Part shown: piece by piece, positions 9,096 through 18,439 of the stretch
Numbering within the stretch: the stretch's first letter is position 1
How the letters are laid out: the number at the start of each line of letters is the position of its first letter
DNA from: COE1 sp949066965
Lineage (GTDB): Bacteria > Bacillota > Clostridia > Lachnospirales > Lachnospiraceae
DNA: 64,000 nucleotides
NCBI GenBank assembly: GCA_949066965.1
Contig: CARTDA010000005.1
Span: 62,001-126,000, forward strand
Direction of reading: 5' to 3'
The notes under the pieces: model-generated
Seen by the model: only the letters and a program-made list of their open reading frames with translations
What the model was told of the DNA's origin: nothing
Database searches by the model: none
Translations under genes and position numbers: made by a program

Positions 9096-9908
9096 ATGGC
9101 GCTATTTGATGTACTGGATACGGTTTCCGGAAAGCAGATGACGAAAACGGAATATGGGGATGAGCGGATATATGGGATTGCAGTCGGCATCGTGGCAGAA
9201 AATTATACACAGGAAATGCCAGGACGGCTCTGCGTCACCGTTCCGGTGCGAGATACGGACGCCAACAGGCTCAAGTGGGCAAAGGTGGCGATGCCCTATA
9301 TCGGGGCAGGCTGGGGGATGTATTTCCTTCCGGAAAAGGGGGATCAGGTGCTGCTTGTGTTTGAGGACGGAAATATTGAAAAGCCCTACGTGATTGGATG
9401 TATACCGAGGGACAAGGACAAATTCCTGAAAAAGTCGGCGAATGAGAAAAACCAGACAAAACAGATTCAGACCAGGAACGGCAGCAGGATTTCTTTCTGG
9501 GATGATGAGAGTGAAGAGGGCGCAAAGGACAAAATCACGGTTGCCACGGCACAGGACGAGCACCATATAGACATTGATAATGAGACAGATAAAATTGCGA
9601 TATATGACAAGGAGAAACATTGTCTTGTGGAGATGGAAACCCAGAGGGGAAGCATCACAATCCATGCGGAGCAGCGGCTTGAGATAACTGTTGGCGACAG
9701 CATCAAACTGGTTCTGAACGGCGAGAGCGGAAAAATGAGCATTGAGGCATCCAGGATTTCCGTACAGGCGTCTTCCAGCGTAAAGACCGAGGCGGACGGA
9801 GCGGTGAAGATTTCAGGGAGGCAGGTCAGTGTGGAGGCGACATCGCTCTTAAAGAATGAGAGCAGCGGGATGCTGTCGCTCGCGGGAAAGCCGATAAAGA
9901 TGGGATAA
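9096..9908 (+). CDS. Baseplate spike protein (gpV/gp5-like OB fold with beta-repeat tail)
   Basis: 270 aa from ATG 9096, chosen because GGAG lies 8 nt upstream; TTG 9072 and ATG 9075 are in frame but lack a ribosome-binding site. The OB-fold part has GIAVGIVAENYTQEMPGRLC, then VTVPVRD, WAKVAMPYIG and FLPEKGDQVLLVFEDG-x-x-KPYVIG, the Vgr/gpV pattern. The C-terminal 120 residues (TRNGSRISFWDD, ITIHAEQRLEITVGD, repeated SIEAS / VQAS / VEATS) look like the triple-stranded beta-helix of the needle. It works with the hub and the PAAR-like tip. Confidence 0.88.
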   Translation: MALFDVLDTVSGKQMTKTEYGDERIYGIAVGIVAENYTQEMPGRLCVTVPVRDTDANRLKWAKVAMPYIGAGWGMYFLPEKGDQVLLVFEDGNIEKPYVIGCIPRDKDKFLKKSANEKNQTKQIQTRNGSRISFWDDESEEGAKDKITVATAQDEHHIDIDNETDKIAIYDKEKHCLVEMETQRGSITIHAEQRLEITVGDSIKLVLNGESGKMSIEASRISVQASSSVKTEADGAVKISGRQVSVEATSLLKNESSGMLSLAGKPIKMG

Positions 9909-9933
9909 CGTGCCGGGGGTGCAAGGAATAAAA

Positions 9934-10329
9934 ATGGAAAACAGGGATTATCTGGGAAGCGGCATGAAGTTTCCGCTTCAGGTCAACAGGGCGACAGGAA
10001 GAATTGTGATGTCGGACGGCGAGCAGAGCGTAAAGGAGTCGGTGTATATCATCCTGATGACACAGAAAGGCGAGCGGTTTACCCGCAGAAGCTTTGGGAG
10101 CAGGCTGTTGTCCTATACATTTATGGACACGTCCGTCACAAGGATGAATATGATGGCGCGTGAAATCGAACAGACAATATCGGAGCAGGAGCCACGCATC
10201 ATGGACGTGGATGTGCATGTTGAGCCAAAACTGGACAAAGGGTGCCTGATTGTGAATGTCAGCTATACGGTTGCGCAGAGCCATACAAAGGACAGCATCG
10301 TATTTCCGTTTTATTTAAACACAGGATAA
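9934..10329 (+). CDS. Baseplate wedge protein (gp25/GPW-like)
   Basis: 131 aa from ATG 9934, with AAGGA 5 nt upstream; GTG 9910 is in frame but without a site. GSGMKFPLQVNRATGRIVMSDG followed by SVYIILMTQKGERFTRRSFGSRL is the characteristic lysozyme-related gp25/GPW wedge signature. The family initiates sheath assembly on the baseplate. The gene sits directly before the two J-type genes, as in most contractile systems. Confidence 0.9.
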   Translation: MENRDYLGSGMKFPLQVNRATGRIVMSDGEQSVKESVYIILMTQKGERFTRRSFGSRLLSYTFMDTSVTRMNMMAREIEQTISEQEPRIMDVDVHVEPKLDKGCLIVNVSYTVAQSHTKDSIVFPFYLNTG

Positions 10330-10342
10330 GGAGCTGATAGGG

Positions 10343-13285
10343 ATGAAAATTGACAACAGAAAGCGGGAGGATATTGTCGGCGAAATAAGGGCACTGTCCG
10401 ATTCCTACACGCCGGAGTGGAAGTTTGATGACGCACAGCCGGACGCGGCGGCGGTAATCGGCATCATCTTTGCCGAACAGCTTGCGGAAAATATCCGGAA
10501 GCTCAACCAGGTTCTGGACAAATATCATGCCGCGTTTACAGATATGTATGGGCTGTCCCTGCGGCCGGCGATTCCGGCGAGGACGGTCTGTACCATAAAA
10601 GTCGGGGAGGGCATACAGGGCGGCATCCGCCTGGCAAAGGGGACACAGGTTGTTGGCATGACGGATGCCGGCGGGGAAGTGCTCTTTGCGTTTACGCATG
10701 CCGTCAATGCCGTCAATACGGAGCTGACGGATATCATACAGGCATCTGTGACGGAAAAAAAGGTGACCTCCTGTAGCCCGGATGGGTTTTCCCTGTTTGG
10801 CTTCCGGGGAGAGGCGCTTCACAGGCAGGCGGTCACGATGCAGTTTGGAAGTTTTCCGGACATCCGCAGGCAGGACGTGCGGCTCCGGTTCCGGGGAAAT
10901 TTAAGCAGCCCATACATGGCGGAGCTGTTTGCCGACAGGGAGCATTTTACCCTTTCGTACTGCGTTTCTGCCGAGGGTGAATACCGTCCGTTTGACAATG
11001 TAAAAAAGAATGGGGATTTTGTCGAAATTGGCAGTCTCGAGGAGATTCCGTCCATTGAGAAAAACGAAAAGCAGATGACCGTCCTGAAGCTTGAGCTGAC
11101 AAGACCCGTGCAGCAGGATATCATGCTTCGGGGCATTGAACTCTTTGGCGGGGACTGTGCACTCCGTCCGGATTTTATCTGGAACGGAAGGAATGAGGCG
11201 AGGACGGACAGTGAAGCCTTCTGCCCATTCACAAAACAGCCGGCGCTCTATGACGAATGCCTGATTGGGCAGGATTTTCTGTTTGGACAGCCGGGGGTGG
11301 AGGCGGTTCTGGATTTTAGGCTGGATTTTGGCAGATATACGCCAAAGCGGGATATGGCGCCGGGACAGGAGCTGCCGATTATCAAGAAAAGAACGCAGGA
11401 AAATGCAGTGCGGCGCTACTACGAGTGCCACATTCAGGAAATCACCTTAGAATACTTTAACGGCAGGGGATGGCGGCGTCTGGATGCCAGTATGGATTTG
11501 TGCACGCTGTTTTCAAAGGAGGAAAATGCGGGGAACTACCATGTGGCATTTTGCGTGCCGGATGACTGGGAGCGCATTGTTCAGGGCGGCTACCAGGGGC
11601 GGTGCGTCCGGATGCAGGCGGTCAGGGTCGAAAATTGTTATCTGCCGGAGGTTACATATGTGTATCCGGTCTTGTCCCATGTCAGGCTGTGCATGGCAGG
11701 GCAGGAGCATGGCATGATGCCGGATGCCGTGACCGCGGTTTGTCATGCCGGAACAGCTTCCGCAGTGGAGCACAGGCAGAATTGCGACGGCATAGTGAAG
11801 GTATTTACCGCGTTTCCGTATCAGGGTGACTATGTGTACTGGGGATTTCGCCGTTTTTTGGGCAGGGAGATGGTATCGCTGTTTGTGGAGCTGGACAGTG
11901 GCGCGGATGTTCCCAGTTACAGTGACCTGAAGCTTTCCTTTGCATACTTTTCCGCGCACGCAGGGCGCTTTAAGCCGCTCAAGGTAATTGACGGCACAAA
12001 CGCCTTCCGGAATTCCGGGATTCTGATGTTTGTCCCGCCCCCCGACATGGCGGCGTGTGAGGTGGAGGGGGTGGAGCGGTACTGGATTCGCATAGAAGAC
12101 TGTGACAGGAAATTTGCCGGAAACAGGGACAACGTCCCGGTTGTCAGGCGCGTCCATGTGAATGCCGTGGCGGTGGAAAACGTTGTGATAAATGAGGAGC
12201 AGGATTACTATATGGAGTCCGTGTCGCCGGACATGCGCTTTCCGCTGTACGCGGACAATATCCTGTCGGCGGAGGTCTGGGTCAATGAGCGGAACCGGCT
12301 GTCGCAGGAGGAGATGGAGGGGCTGATGCTGGATGCATCCATGGAGACCAGGGCAGAATACAATTCCCTGGGAGAAATAGAGGATTTTTATGTGCGGTGG
12401 CATGAGACGGACAGCTTTGAAAAGGCAGCGCCCATGGAACGGTGTTACTGCATAGACAGGGGGAAAAACGAGCTGGTATTCGGGGACGGCGCCTGTGTGC
12501 GGATACCGCAGAATACGGAGGGCGCCGCATTCCGGGTAAGGGTCCTTTGCTGTGACGGCGAGCGCGCAAATGTCAGGTCAGGCGCAGTCACCCGCTTTCA
12601 GGGAACGGTGACTGCGGTGGAGGAAATCAGGAATCCGGTTGATGCCTATGGCGGTGTCAATCCGGAGGAAATGCGCGGCGCCCTGCAAAGGGGAAACGCC
12701 CTGCTCGCGACAAGAAACCGCATGGTGACCGAGCAGGATTTTGTGCGGGAGGCGCTGACCTTTTCCGCCGCGGTTAACCAGGCAGTGTGCGTTGCGGGAC
12801 AGACAGGCATCACGCTCGTCCTGCTGATGAAGGATTACAGACAGGGGGACTATTCCTTCCGCAGCATACAGGAATCCCTGCGGCGGCATCTGGCGGACAT
12901 CTGTGAGATGACCTGCGGGGAAGCCGGCATAGCAGTCCGGCTGCCTGTTTTTGTCAGGATATCCATGGATATATGGCTGCATGTTCCGGACAGGACAAAG
13001 GGCATGGAAGTAAAGCAGCAGTGGATAGACAGGATTACGGATTTTCTGGAACCGGTAAAGGCGGACGGCAGGGCGGGATGGAAAATCGGGAGACTCCCAA
13101 AACACCGCCAAATCAGGCTGATGCTCAGCACATTGGAGCGCACTGCGGACATTGCGCATATCAGCATCCTTGCGGAGTATACGGACAGGCAGCGGACATA
13201 CAAAATGAGCCTGGACAGCGTCCGCATAAGCCCGTTTATGGTCTGCTGCAATGGGACGCACACAATCAATATCACGGGGGACTGA
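10343..13285 (+). CDS. Baseplate J-like protein 1 (large wedge subunit)
   Basis: 980 aa. It starts at ATG 10343 after AAGGAG. The C-terminal third has IRNPVDAYGGVNPEEMRGAL, then RGNALLATRNRMVTEQDFVREA, the baseplate J/gp6 wedge signature. The N-terminal half has QPDAAAVIGIIFAEQLAENI and PAIPARTVCTIKV, as in Afp11-type eCIS wedge proteins, and is large for the family. It forms the iris-like ring of the baseplate that opens on triggering. The stop at 13285 is 1 nt before the next start codon. Confidence 0.87.
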   Translation: MKIDNRKREDIVGEIRALSDSYTPEWKFDDAQPDAAAVIGIIFAEQLAENIRKLNQVLDKYHAAFTDMYGLSLRPAIPARTVCTIKVGEGIQGGIRLAKGTQVVGMTDAGGEVLFAFTHAVNAVNTELTDIIQASVTEKKVTSCSPDGFSLFGFRGEALHRQAVTMQFGSFPDIRRQDVRLRFRGNLSSPYMAELFADREHFTLSYCVSAEGEYRPFDNVKKNGDFVEIGSLEEIPSIEKNEKQMTVLKLELTRPVQQDIMLRGIELFGGDCALRPDFIWNGRNEARTDSEAFCPFTKQPALYDECLIGQDFLFGQPGVEAVLDFRLDFGRYTPKRDMAPGQELPIIKKRTQENAVRRYYECHIQEITLEYFNGRGWRRLDASMDLCTLFSKEENAGNYHVAFCVPDDWERIVQGGYQGRCVRMQAVRVENCYLPEVTYVYPVLSHVRLCMAGQEHGMMPDAVTAVCHAGTASAVEHRQNCDGIVKVFTAFPYQGDYVYWGFRRFLGREMVSLFVELDSGADVPSYSDLKLSFAYFSAHAGRFKPLKVIDGTNAFRNSGILMFVPPPDMAACEVEGVERYWIRIEDCDRKFAGNRDNVPVVRRVHVNAVAVENVVINEEQDYYMESVSPDMRFPLYADNILSAEVWVNERNRLSQEEMEGLMLDASMETRAEYNSLGEIEDFYVRWHETDSFEKAAPMERCYCIDRGKNELVFGDGACVRIPQNTEGAAFRVRVLCCDGERANVRSGAVTRFQGTVTAVEEIRNPVDAYGGVNPEEMRGALQRGNALLATRNRMVTEQDFVREALTFSAAVNQAVCVAGQTGITLVLLMKDYRQGDYSFRSIQESLRRHLADICEMTCGEAGIAVRLPVFVRISMDIWLHVPDRTKGMEVKQQWIDRITDFLEPVKADGRAGWKIGRLPKHRQIRLMLSTLERTADIAHISILAEYTDRQRTYKMSLDSVRISPFMVCCNGTHTINITGD

Positions 13286-13286
13286 C

Positions 13287-15443
13287 ATGCTTGGCAGTAT
13301 TGATTTAAACAATAAAAGTTATGAACAGCTTCGGGAGGAAGCAGTCGGGCAGATTTCTATCTACAGCAGGGACTGGACAAATTACAATGCATCTGACCCG
13401 GGCATTACGATACTGGAAAATTTTTCGGCATTTATGGCATTACAGCAAAGTGAAATCAACGAGGTGCCGGATAACATAAAATGGCGGCTTCTTTGCCTTG
13501 CAGGGATGCAGGCGCAGAAGGGAAGCGCGGCAAAGTCGTTTGTCCGGCTGGAAAATGCCGGGGAATGTTCGGGGATGGAAACAGAAACAGCGCTTCTTCC
13601 GGCAGGGAGCAGGAAGCTGTACGCACAGGACATATGCTTTGAACTGGGACAGGGCACAGGGATAAGGGACATGCCAGTCCTTGGAATCCGGGCGGAGGGA
13701 CTGGCAGAAGACAGCACGGCACAGCTTCTGGACAGTCTGGGTGTAAAGGGCGGGCTGCCGCTGCTCGGGGAGAAGCCGTCGGCTGGCAGCGCAGTCATTT
13801 TTTATCTGAAAAATATGCCGGATGCAGGACAGAAAACAGCCATCTATTTTGAGATTGCACGGCAGTGCAGGCGAAACAGGATTGCCGGTGCATACCGCAA
13901 TCCGTTTGCGGCGTTTCGGTGGGAGATAAAGACACACGCAGGATATGTGCCGTTTACGGTGGAAGATGGTACCTATTGTTTTTTGCAGAGTGGTTATGTC
14001 GTATTTTCACTGGACAGGGAGCTTTGCAATAACGCCGTGCAAGTCAGGCTGGGCAGTACAAGTGCATATGTCCTCAGGGTGATGGCACAGCGCGCCAGCT
14101 ATGACATGACGCCTTTTGTCTCGCGTGTCTGCGGGCTTCTGGTGGAGGCAGTGCAGAAGGATACACGGTCGGATGTGATGGTTCTAAAAGGACAGGAATA
14201 TTGTGACAGCAGTGTCATAAATGAAATGAAAAATGACATGATTGTCAGAAATGAAATCCTCAGCAACGGATATCTTGAACTCTATGGGAAGGAAGCGGAC
14301 GGCAGCTATCATAGGTACTATGACATAAATGCCCCGGATGCGGCGTTTCTCCGTTTGGGTGACAGCCTGCGGACATTCCGGTCAGTGTACATGGGGGATG
14401 ACACGGCAAGGCTGCTTTATGACGCAAAGCCGCCGCAGGAGCTGCTTGCCGTGTGCCGGGATGAAACACTGGCAGCGTACAGGAGCCTTGGCATTTTGTA
14501 CGGATATGACGGGCAGCGGATTGCGCTTCCGCCTTTGGTACAGGGAAGGGTCTATCCGCAGGAGTTTTCGGTTCTGGTGGTAGAGCAGGCAGACATGGGT
14601 GATACAGTCTGCCATGTCGTGGAGCCGGAGAACCGCACAGAGGGCGAAGTGTGGTACAGCGTCAGCGAAGCGGACAATGCGCTGGTCATACATGACTGCG
14701 GCAGCTATGAGGGGGCAGAGCTCAGGCTTGGAAAGTATGCCGTTTACATGGGAAGCAGTGGAAATATACGCGCGGGCACAAAGATGCGCTGCGGGCAGCT
14801 ATGGGGCGAAAACTGCACAGACACCCTGGACGGGCGCTTCGAGGAAACCCTCGAACAGGTCAGGAGCCGGTTTGTGTCGGATGTGGAGGAAACTGCCGCC
14901 ATGGTGACGGCACTGGACTGTGCTCGGATTATGAAAAGAATCCAGGGACTATGTATTCACAAGACAGGCGTTTTTGCGGTGCCGGAAAAAAACGAGATCC
15001 ACATAGCGGTAAAGCCGGACAGCAGCATGGCGTTTCCAAAGCTGTCTGCCATATACCGCAGTGAAATCGAACGGTACCTGGAAAAATACAGAATGCTTAC
15101 GACAAGAATTGTAATTGAGCAGCCGGTGTATGTTGCTGTCAATGTGACGGCATCAATCTGTTTTAAAAAGCATTTCGGAAGCTGCGTCCAGAACGTTGAG
15201 TCGGCGCTTCTGGAGGCGCTCGACGGAATTCATTCCGATGCCCCTTTTGGAAGCAGGATTGTGTTTCACGAGCTGTACAGCTGCCTGGAAGCGATGGACT
15301 GTGTCGAGGAGATTTGTGCGCTGAGCATTCTTCCGGATAACCGCCGCCACGCCCGCGTTGCCGGCCTTGACATTTTTCTTGCGCCCGATGCGCTGTATTA
15401 CTGCGGCAGTGTTCAGGTGGAGAGCGTGCGTGGCATCCGGTAG
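13287..15443 (+). CDS. Baseplate J-like protein 2 (Afp12-type)
   Basis: 718 aa from ATG 13287; the longer in-frame start at 13251 would overlap the previous gene and has no ribosome-binding site. The N-terminus has SYEQLREEAVGQISIYSRDW followed by NYNASDPGITILENFSAFMA, a signature of the second wedge protein of eCIS baseplates. The C-terminal part (VNVTASICFKKHFGSC and ALLEALDGIHSDAPFGSRIV) matches the J-like fold. It is expected to pair with the preceding protein in a wedge heterodimer or trimer. Confidence 0.83.
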   Translation: MLGSIDLNNKSYEQLREEAVGQISIYSRDWTNYNASDPGITILENFSAFMALQQSEINEVPDNIKWRLLCLAGMQAQKGSAAKSFVRLENAGECSGMETETALLPAGSRKLYAQDICFELGQGTGIRDMPVLGIRAEGLAEDSTAQLLDSLGVKGGLPLLGEKPSAGSAVIFYLKNMPDAGQKTAIYFEIARQCRRNRIAGAYRNPFAAFRWEIKTHAGYVPFTVEDGTYCFLQSGYVVFSLDRELCNNAVQVRLGSTSAYVLRVMAQRASYDMTPFVSRVCGLLVEAVQKDTRSDVMVLKGQEYCDSSVINEMKNDMIVRNEILSNGYLELYGKEADGSYHRYYDINAPDAAFLRLGDSLRTFRSVYMGDDTARLLYDAKPPQELLAVCRDETLAAYRSLGILYGYDGQRIALPPLVQGRVYPQEFSVLVVEQADMGDTVCHVVEPENRTEGEVWYSVSEADNALVIHDCGSYEGAELRLGKYAVYMGSSGNIRAGTKMRCGQLWGENCTDTLDGRFEETLEQVRSRFVSDVEETAAMVTALDCARIMKRIQGLCIHKTGVFAVPEKNEIHIAVKPDSSMAFPKLSAIYRSEIERYLEKYRMLTTRIVIEQPVYVAVNVTASICFKKHFGSCVQNVESALLEALDGIHSDAPFGSRIVFHELYSCLEAMDCVEEICALSILPDNRRHARVAGLDIFLAPDALYYCGSVQVESVRGIR

Positions 15444-15479
15444 GCGACTGCGGCCTGCAAGGTGAAAGGAGGTACAACC

Positions 15480-16664
15480 GTGCAGCAAAAAAAAATCTAT
15501 ACAGTCAGCGCGACAAGGCTTTCCATGGCTTACCTTGAGGGATTTGTACAAAAGGGCAGCGCGCTGTATGCCACGGACGACGCGGGAAGCGGGAAGCATT
15601 TTGTGATACTGGACCGTTTTTGCAGTTATGAGAAGGAGACAAAGTGGGGGCGTTTTTGCTGCAAAGGCGGGCTGCCGCCAAACAGCACGCTCAGAATCTA
15701 TGCATTCTCGTGCGATGCCAAGCCACGCCAGGCAGCGGAGCTGAACCGGTATTTTCATGACAGCAGTGTTTTGTGGAGTGAAAAGCTTGCGTACTTTGTG
15801 CGCGATGGGGAACAGTTTGTCGGACATGAGGATGTCCTGCTCTACAACCTGACAGGCGAGTACCTGTGGATTGCAGTGGAAGTGGAGGAGGGTATCCGGA
15901 GAAGTGAAACGAAGGATGCAGGCGTCAGCAGGCTGTCCGATATGCGCCTTGACACGCAGGGGGACAATTTCCTGTGGACATTTCCGGAAATCTATCAGGA
16001 GGAAGGGGGATTTTTTCACCGTTATCTCTCGATATTTTCTTCCATTTACCAGGACATGTCGGAGCAGATAGCGAATCTGGACAGGCTTTTGGACATCGAT
16101 GAGACACCTGTGCCATTCCTGCTGGAGCTTGCCGAGTGGCTTGGTTTTTCGGCAGAAGGTGATTTTCCTGACGAGGAAATGCTGCGCAGGCTGGTGAAGG
16201 GGCTCTATGGGCTGAACCGCATCAAGGGGACAAAGGAGGTCATCAGGAGACTGACTGGCATTGTGCTTGGCGCAAAGACGTGCAGGCAGCTGCTAATCAT
16301 CGAAAGAAACAGACTGGAAGGACATATTCCGGATAATGTAAGGGCAACGTACCAAAGGCTGTACGGCTCCGGTATGCATGATGTGACAATCCTTGTAAAG
16401 CATGGCGCGGACGAGAGGCTGCACTCACAGCTGATGTACCTGATAAGGCAGTTTAAACCCGCAAGAAGCCATATCCGGCTGGTATTCTCACAGCAGTGCA
16501 GCAGTCTCGACTCCTACTGCTATCTGGATTTCAATGCGGCGCTTTCCCGGAAGGGGCATGCGCGGACGGATAGGGGCAGCAGAATGGACGGGACAGTTTT
16601 TATGTGCAGCCCCATGCAGGGGAAGTATGCCGCTAAGGCGGCGCATGGGGCGCGCGGCGAGTAG
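15480..16664 (+). CDS. Phage tail protein I-like (gpI) baseplate protein
   Basis: 394 aa starting at GTG 15480, which follows a strong AAAGGAGGT; ATG 15462 is in frame but lies upstream of that site. The C-terminal half shows SSIYQDMSEQIANLDRLLDI, LLELAEWLGF, LVKGLYGLNRIKGTKEVIR and LTGI, the tail protein I pattern. The N-terminal half (DTQGDNFLWTFPEIYQEEGG precedes it) resembles eCIS fibre-binding wedge proteins. The final residues MCSPMQGKYAAKAAHGARGE and the TAG stop come from an interspersed repeat, so the ancestral C-terminus has been replaced or extended. Confidence 0.82.
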   Translation: MQQKKIYTVSATRLSMAYLEGFVQKGSALYATDDAGSGKHFVILDRFCSYEKETKWGRFCCKGGLPPNSTLRIYAFSCDAKPRQAAELNRYFHDSSVLWSEKLAYFVRDGEQFVGHEDVLLYNLTGEYLWIAVEVEEGIRRSETKDAGVSRLSDMRLDTQGDNFLWTFPEIYQEEGGFFHRYLSIFSSIYQDMSEQIANLDRLLDIDETPVPFLLELAEWLGFSAEGDFPDEEMLRRLVKGLYGLNRIKGTKEVIRRLTGIVLGAKTCRQLLIIERNRLEGHIPDNVRATYQRLYGSGMHDVTILVKHGADERLHSQLMYLIRQFKPARSHIRLVFSQQCSSLDSYCYLDFNAALSRKGHARTDRGSRMDGTVFMCSPMQGKYAAKAAHGARGE

Positions 16665-16689
16665 GGAAGAGGGACATTCCCCTACTCGA
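16597..16689 (+). repeat. Two-hairpin interspersed repeat, copy A
   Basis: A T-tract (16597-16601) is followed by ATGTGCAG, stem CCCCATGC (16610-16617)/GCATGGGG (16643-16650) enclosing GCCGC/GCGGC, then CGCGCGG and a second stem CGAGTAGGG (16658-16666)/CCCTACTCG (16680-16688). Copies with the same plan lie at 38961-39050 and 63015-63110. It overlaps the 3' end of the tail protein I gene and supplies its TAG. Confidence 0.8.
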
Positions 16690-16713
16690 ATGTGCAGCCC
16701 CATGCAGGGGAAG
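16690..16713 (+). repeat. Half copy of the interspersed repeat
   Basis: These 24 nt are identical to 16602-16625, the left end of copy A, and begin directly after copy A's second hairpin. This forms a short direct repeat flanking the element, consistent with partial tandem duplication or a second, decayed insertion. Confidence 0.8.
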
Positions 16714-16737
16714 GCTGATTAGAAGCTAGGAGGAAGA

Positions 16738-17328
16738 ATGGGAAACTACACGATGATAGCAGACACGGGAAAGCGTCTGGTAGAAATGCTGCAGCAGGCA
16801 TTGTGCCCGGAACTGATAAAGAATGCCGATGAAATCGGGCTTAGGAGCCCGGAGGATAAAGGAGATGTGTCACTGGGGTTATTCTTGTACGACGTGCGGC
16901 AGAGCGAGGAGGTTTTCCAGCAGTCAAACGTGGTGGTGCAGGAGCAGAACATGGTGACAAGGATTTCCAGGCCGCCCGTCTATCTGAGCCTTTATTACAT
17001 GATTACCCCATATGCCAAGGGCGACGTGATGTACAGGCTGTATCAGGAGGAGCAGATACTGGGGCGCATCATACAGCTTTTTTATGACAATCCTGTCATT
17101 TTTTTGGAGGATGCGGAGGCGGCTGGTGCGGCAAGGTTGCATATCCAGCTGCAGAAGCCCGATATGGATGAAAAGTCAAAGATATGGAATTTTCCGAATA
17201 TGGGCAGCCGCCTGTCGCTGTTCTATAAGGTGTCGCCGGTTGCGATTGACTCAGGGGTGAGCAGAACGGCAACGCGCGTTACGGACGTGGATATCAACGT
17301 ATCGCAGGAAAAGATATATGGAGAATAA
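16738..17328 (+). CDS. DUF4255 tail terminator (Pvc16/Afp16 N-terminal type)
   Basis: 196 aa, ATG 16738 after AGGAGG. DVSLGLFLYDVRQSEEVFQ, then RPPVYLSLYYMITPY and QEEQILGRIIQLFYDNPVIF form the DUF4255 pattern. In Photorhabdus and Serratia particles this domain caps the distal end of tube and sheath, fixing particle length. It is the last recognisable structural gene of the cluster. It overlaps the next gene by 11 nt. Confidence 0.85.
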   Translation: MGNYTMIADTGKRLVEMLQQALCPELIKNADEIGLRSPEDKGDVSLGLFLYDVRQSEEVFQQSNVVVQEQNMVTRISRPPVYLSLYYMITPYAKGDVMYRLYQEEQILGRIIQLFYDNPVIFLEDAEAAGAARLHIQLQKPDMDEKSKIWNFPNMGSRLSLFYKVSPVAIDSGVSRTATRVTDVDINVSQEKIYGE

Positions 17329-18103
17329 GCAGATGGGGAATGTACATACAAAGGTCGCCGTCGTGCTGCGGTTTATCGACGCAGTCACGGAGCAATGGGT
17401 AAAGAGTGCGGGAGGAAGACCAGATATCACGGTGAAGGTGCGGCAGCAGAACAAGGTTTTGTGGAAGGCGGCGGACTGTGCCGTCATCCTTGCGCAGACA
17501 GGGGTTCGCAGTGTGGACATCGCTGTATCGGGGGGCGGATATCTGGAAAACAGCCTGTGTATCTGCCTGCCGGAGGATGATGAGCCACAGATTCGTTATC
17601 TGTGGATGCAGCCTGCGGCAGATTATCCCTTTACGGCGGATATGACAGTCATCCGCGGCAGATGTGTGCAGGGCAGGGTGACCGGCGGACTGTATGCCGT
17701 GTGGATTACAGAAAATGTGAAATATAAACTGATGGGGACGACAGTGCCGGGAGAGGACTCCATTCTTCTGTGGGGAATGGACAAAATTGTTGAGGAGCGG
17801 GGTGTCCTGCTCTGTGAGAATGGGGAAAGCGAGTACGTGACACTTTGCGGTCAAAATGACGGCGCAACATACAGCTACCGTGTCAGGGGGGGCATAAGCA
17901 AAGTGTTCCACAAGGGAAGCGCAAAGGTGTATATGGCGTCAAAACTAAGCCCGGACAGCAGCGGGCGTTTTCTTGCGGCGTATCTGCACTGGGAAAAGCG
18001 CTGTAAAACAATCCAGTTCTGGCAGGACAACCGCTGCGAGGCGGAAGTGGAAATCGGTGATGACAAAGAGTATTGTGTCTGGATAGGAGGACAGGGGAAA
18101 TGA
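17318..18103 (+). CDS. Unknown CIS-linked protein (261 aa)
   Basis: 261 aa; I do not recognise a family. The segment VAVVLRFIDAVTEQWV followed by GRPDITVKVRQQNKVLWKAA and YVLF-poor beta-rich text suggests an N-terminal beta-sandwich of the kind seen in carboxypeptidase-regulatory-like domains attached to eCIS genes. No signal peptide or membrane segment. ATG 17318 has AGGA 8 nt upstream; ATG 17333 is an alternative. It overlaps DUF4255 upstream and the STAS gene downstream (ATGA), so it is translated with both and may link structure to regulation. Confidence 0.55.
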   Translation: MENKQMGNVHTKVAVVLRFIDAVTEQWVKSAGGRPDITVKVRQQNKVLWKAADCAVILAQTGVRSVDIAVSGGGYLENSLCICLPEDDEPQIRYLWMQPAADYPFTADMTVIRGRCVQGRVTGGLYAVWITENVKYKLMGTTVPGEDSILLWGMDKIVEERGVLLCENGESEYVTLCGQNDGATYSYRVRGGISKVFHKGSAKVYMASKLSPDSSGRFLAAYLHWEKRCKTIQFWQDNRCEAEVEIGDDKEYCVWIGGQGK

Positions 18104-18399
18104 ATATTGAGCGGACAGAAAACGGAGAGGAAATCATTTTGACGGTGGAGGGCAGGGTGGATGCGAACACCAGCAGGGAACTACAGGACGCCATTATCAC
18201 GGCATTCCAGAGCGCCAATAAGCTTGTGGTTGACTTTGCAAAGGTGGAGTATGTGGCGAGTGCGGGACTGCGCGCACTGCTGCTGGGGCAAAAAACGGCG
18301 GTGTCAAAGGCAGGCTGCATGAAGCTTGCCCACGTTGCCGAGGCAGTCATGGAAGTGCTGAACATGACAGGCTTTGCCTCGATTCTCACAATCGAGTGA
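18100..18399 (+). CDS. STAS-domain anti-sigma-antagonist-like protein
   Basis: 99 aa from ATG 18100 (AGGAGGACAGGGGAA upstream). It has the SpoIIAA/RsbV pattern: LTVEGRVDANTSRELQDAI, then LVVDFAKVEYVASAGLRALL. The Ser of ASAGLR aligns with the phosphorylated Ser of SpoIIAA (DSSGLG), so the phospho-switch residue is kept although the preceding Asp is Ala. It is the likely substrate of the kinase and phosphatase domains encoded at 19357-21888. There is no sigma-factor gene nearby, so its target is unknown and may be an injection-system component. Confidence 0.85.
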   Translation: MNIERTENGEEIILTVEGRVDANTSRELQDAIITAFQSANKLVVDFAKVEYVASAGLRALLLGQKTAVSKAGCMKLAHVAEAVMEVLNMTGFASILTIE

Positions 18400-18439
18400 A
18401 AACGGTTTTGGCATTGTGGAAAACAAGGAGAGACAGGAC

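Noticed and set aside
1..18103. Complete prophage
   Set aside because: Only tail-type genes are found; no capsid, portal, terminase, lysis, integrase or repressor genes. A contractile injection system explains it better, although upstream sequence is unseen.
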